Made by a program: the position numbers and the translations under genes
Origin: an uncultured Anaerolineae bacterium
GTDB lineage: Bacteria > Chloroflexota > Anaerolineae > B4-G1 > DUEL01
NCBI GenBank assembly: GCA_937942115.1
Contig: CALDFY010000058.1
Span: 1 to 10,273, forward strand
Direction of reading: 5' to 3'
DNA length: 10,273 nucleotides
Shown here: in pieces, positions 5,395-10,273 of the stretch
Layout: each line of letters opens with the position of its first letter
Numbering within the stretch: position 1 is the first letter of the stretch
Notes under the pieces: model-generated
What the model was told of the DNA's origin: nothing
Database searches by the model: none
What the model saw: only the letters and a program-made list of their open reading frames with translations

Positions 5395-6810
5395 ATGTTC
5401 TCCACGTTTGACGAAGCCCGACAGTTTGTCCAGCGACACGACATCCAGATGGTGGACCTCAAATTCACCGACCTGGGGGGCCGGTGGCACCACCTCACCC
5501 TCTCTGCCTCCCAGTTCACCCCGGCCCTGATGGAGGAAGGCGTGGGGTTTGACGGTTCGGCCGTCGGCCTGAAATCGGTCAAGGCCGGCGATATGGTCCT
5601 GGTCCCCGACCTCTCCACGGGATTTGTGGACCCCTTCTGGGAGGTGCCGACGCTCAGTTTCATCTGCACCACCCTGGAGGCCGACACGAAGGCCGTCTTT
5701 GCAAACGACCCCCGCAACATCGCCCGCCGGGCCGAGGCGTGGATGCGGGAGACCGGCATCGCCGACGAGAGCCGCTGGGGGCCCGAAATGGAATTCTACG
5801 TTTTTGACCGGGTGGCCTACGAGTACGGCCCCAACCGCTGTGGGTACCGGATAGAATCGGCCGAGGCGGATTGGGGAGACGGGGCCCCATCTGGCCACGT
5901 CATCCCCCTTCACGGCGGCTACCACGCCATCCCGCCGAAGGATACCCTTTACAACCTGCGGACGGAGATGACCCGGCACCTGGAGGCCATGGGCGTTCCG
6001 GTCAAGTACCACCACCACGAGGTCGGCGGGCCGGGGCAATGCGAGATTGAGACGCCGATGATGGGCCTGGTCCAGGCCGGGGACGCCGTGATGATGATCA
6101 AGTACGTCACCAAGATGGTCGCCCGCGCGCACGGCCTGACCGTCACATTTATGCCCAAGCCCCTCTACGGCGAGGCGGGCAACGGCCTGCACTTCCACCA
6201 GCAATTGTTCAAGGACGGCCGCAATCTCTTCTACGACCCTCAGGGGTACAGCCTGCTCAGCCGGACGGCGTTGCAGTATGTCGGTGGGTTGCTGGCGCAC
6301 GGCCCCGCCGTCCTGGCGCTGACCAACCCCAGCACCAACTCTTACCGACGACTGGTGCCGGGGTATGAGGCGCCCGTCCTGGCCTTCTTCTCGGCCGGGA
6401 ACCGGACGGCGGCGGTGCGCATCCCCCGCTACGCCACGAAGCCGGAGAAGGTGCGGATTGAGTTCCGTCCGCCCGATGCGACCGGCAACATCTACCTGGC
6501 CCTGGCGGCCCAACTCCTGGCCGGGCTGGACGGCATCCGTCAGGAGATAGACCCCACCGAAGCAGGCTTTGGGCCCATAGAGGCGGACGTCTTCTCATGG
6601 AGTGAGGAGCGACGGGCGGCCATTCGGCCGTTGCCGACCACCCTCTCCGACGCGCTGGACGCGCTGGAGACCGACCACGAGTTTCTCTGTGCCGGTGGGG
6701 TGTTCAGCGAGGACCTGATCCGGCGCTGGATTGCGGCCCGCCGGGAGGAGGAACTGGCGGTCCGCGTCCGTCCTCACCCCTACGAGGTCAAGTTATACTA
6801 CGACGTGTGA
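5395..6810 (+). CDS. glnA: Glutamine synthetase, type I (GSI-beta-like, no adenylylation tyrosine)
   Basis: The enzyme makes glutamine from glutamate, ammonia and ATP, and is the main entry point for nitrogen. The product is 471 residues, the GSI-beta length. Motifs include FDGSAVG (52-58, with the ammonia-site Asp53), GPEMEF (129-134, metal ligands Glu131 and Glu133), the GGYHAIPP segment (174-181), HHHEVGGPGQCEIE (206-219, Glu209 and Glu217), GNGLHFH (262-268), NSYRRLVPGYEAP (315-327) and VRIEFRPPDATGNIY (353-367). Where adenylylated enzymes have NLYDLPPEE, this one has EADVFSWSEE (396-405), without the tyrosine, so GlnE-type control is unlikely. The NPY of the usual A-N-P-Y-L-A block is replaced by GNIY. 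It stands alone behind a repeat cluster and converges with the next gene. Confidence 0.93.
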   Translation: MFSTFDEARQFVQRHDIQMVDLKFTDLGGRWHHLTLSASQFTPALMEEGVGFDGSAVGLKSVKAGDMVLVPDLSTGFVDPFWEVPTLSFICTTLEADTKAVFANDPRNIARRAEAWMRETGIADESRWGPEMEFYVFDRVAYEYGPNRCGYRIESAEADWGDGAPSGHVIPLHGGYHAIPPKDTLYNLRTEMTRHLEAMGVPVKYHHHEVGGPGQCEIETPMMGLVQAGDAVMMIKYVTKMVARAHGLTVTFMPKPLYGEAGNGLHFHQQLFKDGRNLFYDPQGYSLLSRTALQYVGGLLAHGPAVLALTNPSTNSYRRLVPGYEAPVLAFFSAGNRTAAVRIPRYATKPEKVRIEFRPPDATGNIYLALAAQLLAGLDGIRQEIDPTEAGFGPIEADVFSWSEERRAAIRPLPTTLSDALDALETDHEFLCAGGVFSEDLIRRWIAARREEELAVRVRPHPYEVKLYYDV

Positions 6811-6823
6811 CCCCACAGAAACA

Positions 6824-6858
6824 GGATGCGGCGGGCGGCAACGCCGCCCGCCGCATCC
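6824..6858. terminator. Perfect 16-bp hairpin between convergent genes, probable bidirectional terminator
   Basis: GGATGCGGCGGGCGGC (6824-6839) pairs perfectly with GCCGCCCGCCGCATCC (6843-6858) around an AAC loop. It lies in the 68 bases between the stop codons of the glutamine synthetase gene and the minus-strand gene. No long T-tract follows on the plus strand; on the minus strand it is followed by TGTTTCTGT, so intrinsic termination is more plausible for the minus-strand gene. Confidence 0.65.
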
Positions 6859-6878
6859 CGTTGGCCCCCATTCGCCGC

Positions 6879-9800
6879 TCAGGACCGCCGCCGCAGCCCG
6901 CCCGGAAGGGTCAGCAGGCCGCCCACCAGCGCCAGCGCCGCCCCCAGCGCCATCATCATCCAGGGCAGGTCCGTCGGGATGTCCAGATGGGTGGTGATGC
7001 CCAAGATGAGGGAGAGGCCCAGGGGCAGGATGGCCATCTCGTTGTTGAGCCGCGTGATGGCCTGTTCCAGCCCCATCAGGGCCGGCACCGCGCCGGCCAC
7101 GATCAACATTCCCCCCACGGCGACCAGCAGATGCCCCAGGGCCGAACGGCGCGGCCGGCCCGCGACATCCCGGAGGGTCCGGTAGAGCGACCAGAACACC
7201 CACACCCCGACCCATCCGTTGGCGGCGAACAGAACCATCCGGAACGTCGCGTCGGTCCAGAAGCGATACCACAGGAACAGCGGGCCCCGGATGGCCACCG
7301 GCGCCAGCGGCACAGCGCTCCAGAGCATCAGGGAGGCCGCCAGCGCGCTCCCGAACCGTCCGGCTCCGGCCCGCCGGTTCAGCAGCAGAAGGGATGCCGC
7401 GAAGGCCCCCATCACCACCGTCATCAAGAGGACGTAGTGCAGGGAGAGGAACGACGAGAGGGTCAGGTGGCCCAGAAGCAACAGGAGCACCGGCAGGCCG
7501 ATGCCCACCGCACCGTCGGCCAGGGTGAAGGGGGGAAGGCCCGATAGCGCGCGGGGATCCGTCCAGCCGGCCCAGAGCGCCTTCAGGCCGTTGCGGCCTG
7601 TAAACGCCGGGAAGAGCCGGAGGATAGGGCCCGCGCCCAGGAGGAGCAGCGCCGCCGTCGCCAGCAGGAGCAGGCGGGCCAGCCCCATCATCGCCGGCCC
7701 CCGCAGAGCATGGGGCATCCCCGCGTCTACCGAGAAGAAGTTGAAGGCCGGGAAATCCCGGTCGGCGTCATAGCGGGCCAGGTGTTCGGCCCGCTTTTCC
7801 CCAAACCGGGCCCATGCGGTTCGCCAGTCCTCAAAGGCGGCGCGGTCGCCCGTATCCAGCCACCGGTAGTACCGCAGGAAGGCCCGGCGATACCAGGCCA
7901 GCGTCTCCAGCAGGTTCTCCTCGTACTCCAGCGAAGCCACCACTTTCGGGTAGAGTTCCGGCTGCCGCCAGGTGGCGGGGTCTATCTCCCGGACCAGCGC
8001 CCGCATCTGCCGGACGGCCTCCACTGCCTGGAATCCCTCCCCGATGGCCCCCTCCAGGTCCTCCCGGCTGACGTGGTACATCACGCTGAGGACGGAACTG
8101 GAGCCGTCCACGATGTCCCACTCAAAAATCCACATCATCGGGGTGGTCTCCAGGCCCAGCGCGCGCACCCGCTGGCGGGCGAAGGGGCCGATGTAGAGCC
8201 CCCGAAGGACCGGCTCGCGGGAACGCAGCAGGAGTTCGGTCATGTTGCGGACGGTTGTCGGGTCGTTGCCGAAGGTCCGGCGCACCCACATCTCGGTCAG
8301 CGCGACCATGTCGGCGTCCGGTTCCCAGGCCAGTTGGGAGGTCACCCAGGCGTTGGCGTCAATCCAGAGCCAGAAGCCGTAGAAAGGGTAAAGGGACATC
8401 GGCCCGGCCTGCTGGGGGCCGCCGCCCTGATTCCACTGCCAGAGGCCCCGGATGTGCGGGTTGGTCCGCCGGAATTCCTGCAGGGCGGCCTGATGCATAG
8501 GCGCGATGTAAGCCGGGAAAGCCATAAAGCCCTCAAACTCCAGCCGGTTCTGCATCTCCACCAGCCGCCCCTGTTCCCCCTGGGCCAGGGTGGGATTGAA
8601 GGGGAGGAAACTGTAGAAGTCGCCCATCACGTATTTGGTGGAGACCAGCAGGTTGGGAGAAGAGATGCCCTCCAGAATCCGGCGGTACGCCTCCACGTCT
8701 ATGTGCATATTCCCCACCTCGCCGATGCCCACGGACCAACTGCGGAAGATGACCCATTTGTCGTGGGCCTCGGCGGCCTGGAGGAAGGCCCGCAGCATGG
8801 CTTGGACGGCGTCCACCGTCCGTACCGCCAGGACGCTGGTGTAGTCCCAGCCGGGGATGTTGTAGATGGCCCCGGCTTCGCCGATGCGAATCATCACCCC
8901 GTCCACGCAGGGCATTTCCTCAAACAGTTCCTCCAGCCCCAGGCGGTAGACCTCCCAGAATTCAGGGTTCTCCGTCGCTATGCCGCCGAAGCGGCGGTCA
9001 AAATATTCCCGGAGGGGCGTGGTCAGGGCCACCATGTCCGTCTCCAGGACCACCTCCAGGCCCATGTCGTGGGCGTAGCACATCAGGCGGCCCAATTGCT
9101 CCCGCATCGCCTGATGTCGCCCCCGGTAGGGGCTATCGGCCGGGTAGACCTCAAAGCCGCTGCCGACCCGGTCAAAGTCCACAAACTCCAGGAAGCCACC
9201 CAGGACCAGGCCGTTGTTGCCGTAGGCGATGATCCGGTGGACGTAGTCCTGAAAGTCGGCCTCGTAGCGGCGGATTATGTCGGCGTCCACGTAGGGAGGG
9301 TCGGGAAGGAAAGCGTCGTGGAAGGCCCCCATGCGGTGGCGGTAGTTGGTGGGGTCCCAGCGCGCCGGGTCCTGCGGTACCCCCACCGCGCCCAGGTCCA
9401 CCAGCCGGTGGGGAAGGGCCGGGACACGGCTCTGGACACCGGTGAACGTCGTGGGGTCCGCGCCGGCGAGGACCCGGTCGGCCAGGTAGTACATCCCGTA
9501 GGCCTGGCCCAGGGGGGTGGCGCTTTCCAGGAACAGCGCCGGCTGCTGCCATTCTCCGGGTACCAGGCTGAACCCTTGAGGGGCCGACGGCGCCGGGACG
9601 GCGCCGTGTCCCACGACGATGACGAAGCCCTCGGGGAAGAGACCGGTTGGGGATCCCAGTATTTGGGGGCGGACGCCCGTGCGCTCCGCCAGCGCGGCCG
9701 CCAGGGCTTCGGCGGCGCGGGTGTAGAGGTCGTTCCCGGCCGCCTCCGGAGGCAGGACGATTGCGGAGACCGGGCGCGGCGGCGGGGGTTCAGACGGGAC

Positions 9801-9947
9801 CGGGTGAGCGGCCCACTCCGGTTCCGGCGGTAGGTCTTTGGGAAGGAACTGGATGTCCAGGAAGCCATTGATCTGACTGGCCAGGAGCAGGCCCAAGCCC
9901 AGGCCAACCAGAGCGACCAGAGCGGATTTCAGAAGTCTGCGTTTCAT
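6879..9947 (-). CDS. Membrane-anchored GH67 (alpha-glucuronidase)-like protein with C-terminal polytopic domain
   Basis: GH67 enzymes remove 4-O-methylglucuronic acid from xylan fragments; this 1022-residue protein looks like a membrane-bound relative. Order of parts: basic N-terminus and signal anchor (7-26), Pro-rich linker (38-58), a GH67-N-like alpha/beta domain (about 62-165), a barrel-like region (about 180-540), a helical region (about 560-740), then about eight hydrophobic segments (753-1015). GH67-like landmarks are RIGEAG (354-359), FRSW (401-404), STKYVMGDF (436-444), NRLEFEG (467-473), YIAPMH (480-485) and RRTFGNDP (556-563) followed by LLLRSREPV (572-580). From remembered family alignments, Glu357, Asp443 and Glu470 match the catalytic acid and base residues. 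The start at 9947 is set by AAGGAG seven bases upstream. It is monocistronic here. GH67 homology is fairly firm; the substrate, activity and role of the membrane part are unknown. Confidence 0.8.
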   Translation of the reverse strand: MKRRLLKSALVALVGLGLGLLLASQINGFLDIQFLPKDLPPEPEWAAHPVPSEPPPPRPVSAIVLPPEAAGNDLYTRAAEALAAALAERTGVRPQILGSPTGLFPEGFVIVVGHGAVPAPSAPQGFSLVPGEWQQPALFLESATPLGQAYGMYYLADRVLAGADPTTFTGVQSRVPALPHRLVDLGAVGVPQDPARWDPTNYRHRMGAFHDAFLPDPPYVDADIIRRYEADFQDYVHRIIAYGNNGLVLGGFLEFVDFDRVGSGFEVYPADSPYRGRHQAMREQLGRLMCYAHDMGLEVVLETDMVALTTPLREYFDRRFGGIATENPEFWEVYRLGLEELFEEMPCVDGVMIRIGEAGAIYNIPGWDYTSVLAVRTVDAVQAMLRAFLQAAEAHDKWVIFRSWSVGIGEVGNMHIDVEAYRRILEGISSPNLLVSTKYVMGDFYSFLPFNPTLAQGEQGRLVEMQNRLEFEGFMAFPAYIAPMHQAALQEFRRTNPHIRGLWQWNQGGGPQQAGPMSLYPFYGFWLWIDANAWVTSQLAWEPDADMVALTEMWVRRTFGNDPTTVRNMTELLLRSREPVLRGLYIGPFARQRVRALGLETTPMMWIFEWDIVDGSSSVLSVMYHVSREDLEGAIGEGFQAVEAVRQMRALVREIDPATWRQPELYPKVVASLEYEENLLETLAWYRRAFLRYYRWLDTGDRAAFEDWRTAWARFGEKRAEHLARYDADRDFPAFNFFSVDAGMPHALRGPAMMGLARLLLLATAALLLLGAGPILRLFPAFTGRNGLKALWAGWTDPRALSGLPPFTLADGAVGIGLPVLLLLLGHLTLSSFLSLHYVLLMTVVMGAFAASLLLLNRRAGAGRFGSALAASLMLWSAVPLAPVAIRGPLFLWYRFWTDATFRMVLFAANGWVGVWVFWSLYRTLRDVAGRPRRSALGHLLVAVGGMLIVAGAVPALMGLEQAITRLNNEMAILPLGLSLILGITTHLDIPTDLPWMMMALGAALALVGGLLTLPGGLRRRS

Positions 9948-9954
9948 GGGGCTT

Positions 9955-9960
9955 CTCCTT
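9955..9960 (-). promoter_or_regulatory. Shine-Dalgarno site of the GH67-like gene
   Basis: On the minus strand AAGGAG precedes the ATG at 9947 by 7 bases. The upstream in-frame start (10007) would add 20 residues, has no such site and lies only 4 bases beyond the -10 box, so 9947 is preferred. Confidence 0.85.
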
Positions 9961-10011
9961 GGGGATGCCTTCGGGAAAGTTGACCACAGGGATGTGTGTT
10001 CTTGCACTGTG

Positions 10012-10039
10012 ATTATACTGCCGGAGTCGGCCTGCGCAA
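10012..10039 (-). promoter_or_regulatory. Promoter of the GH67-like gene
   Basis: On the minus strand a perfect TATAAT (10017 to 10012) lies about 65 bases before the start codon. The best -35 is a weak TTGCGC (10039 to 10034) with a 16-base spacer. Transcription would begin near 10005 and give a leader of about 60 bases that includes the Shine-Dalgarno site. The poor -35 suggests an activator or an alternative sigma preference, but no operator is evident. Confidence 0.65.
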
Positions 10040-10080
10040 ATCGGCCGGGTGCAGGAGCGGGGAGGGGAAACGGGAGGGGG

Positions 10081-10105
10081 TTTGCGGCGGCCGAAGGCCG
10101 CCGCA
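10081..10105. repeat. GAA-loop hairpin, second copy of the 374-400 hairpin
   Basis: TTTGCGGCGGCC-GAA-GGCCGCCGCA repeats the hairpin at 374-400 base for base over its stem and loop; only the outermost paired bases differ (GA in place of AA). G-rich sequence (10058-10080) precedes it. It lies upstream of the GH67-like promoter, so it does not terminate that gene's own transcript. Confidence 0.8.
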
Positions 10106-10139
10106 GACTTTTCCCGTAGCGTAGGCTGTTCGCCCAATG

Positions 10140-10273
10140 GCACTAACTTGCCCCCAGGCGCTGACTGAAAGTCAGCCTTGCTGGGCCTTCGGCCGGGTTG
10201 CTCACTCCGTTCGCAACCAGGGTGGCCTGCGCCGCCCTTTTGGAGCGCGTCAACGAAGGCTTCGCCCCGTGGG
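10140..10273. repeat. Cluster of short hairpin repeats at right edge
   Basis: Small palindromes lie in series: 10160-10176 (7-bp stem, GAA loop), 10184-10194 (GGCC-TTC-GGCC), 10196-10218 (6-bp stem GGTTGC/GCAACC with 11-base loop) and 10258-10266 (GGC-TTC-GCC). Read on the opposite strand, about 165-285 aligns with it: both share a GCGCTGACTGAA block, GGGCCTTCGGCCG, a CGTTCGCAAC block and CGCGTCAACG in the same order. No gene is seen. Confidence 0.75.

Noticed and set aside
5311..6513. Open frame of 400 codons on the minus strand opposite glutamine synthetase
   Set aside because: Antisense shadow of a high-GC gene with no independent signal.
7710..9833. Open frame of 707 codons on the plus strand opposite the GH67-like gene
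   Set aside because: It is a shadow frame: no ribosome site, no recognisable domain, Pro/Gly/His-rich translation. The minus-strand gene has a promoter, a Shine-Dalgarno site and family motifs.
9948..10007. Upstream in-frame start adding 20 residues to the GH67-like protein
   Set aside because: It lies at or next to the expected transcription start, lacks a Shine-Dalgarno site, and would displace the signal anchor from the N-terminus.

Overview
The window is about 10.3 kb of GC-rich bacterial DNA with compact, partly overlapping genes, textbook TATAAT -10 boxes and intergenic spaces packed with GC-rich hairpin repeats. The gene set is a t6A tRNA-modification operon with a family 4 uracil-DNA glycosylase, a GSI-beta-like glutamine synthetase and an SLC13-type permease with RCK_C domains. 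Together with the style of the repeats this suggests a member of the Chloroflexota (Anaerolineae-like), possibly from a metagenome or thermophile. That placement is an inference from general resemblance, not a proven assignment.

Layout. Positions 1-667 hold no convincing gene; they are a mosaic of hairpin repeats. A strong promoter (668-696) then drives a tight plus-strand operon: tsaE (705-1211), tsaB (1213-1863), rimI (1860-2465) and, after 25 bases, a family 4 uracil-DNA glycosylase (2491-3093). TsaE and TsaB are two partners in making N6-threonylcarbamoyladenosine on tRNA; RimI-type acetyltransferases are classic neighbours. The -10 box lies so close to the tsaE ATG that the mRNA is probably leaderless. 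A 175-base nested inverted-repeat element that could fold as a cloverleaf (3096-3270) separates this operon from an SLC13-family permease (3279-5090). Another repeat cluster with an 80-base element (5095-5310) separates the permease from a glutamine synthetase (5395-6810) that appears to lack the adenylylation tyrosine.

A 16-bp perfect hairpin (6824-6858) sits between the convergent ends of the glutamine synthetase gene and a large minus-strand gene (6879-9947). That gene encodes 1022 residues: an N-terminal signal anchor, a GH67-N-like domain, a GH67 alpha-glucuronidase-like catalytic region in which the acid/base carboxylates seem to be kept, and then about eight membrane segments. Known GH67 enzymes are soluble, so a GH67-like enzyme fused to a polytopic membrane domain is the most unusual protein here. 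Its promoter (10012-10039) and Shine-Dalgarno site (9955-9960) are clear. The right edge (10060-10273) returns to hairpin repeats, including a diverged inverted copy of the block at about 165-285.

The theme that runs through the non-coding DNA is a set of hairpins whose stems differ but whose loop is almost always GAA (TTC on the other strand). I see no tRNA, rRNA, CRISPR array, transposase gene or phage gene.
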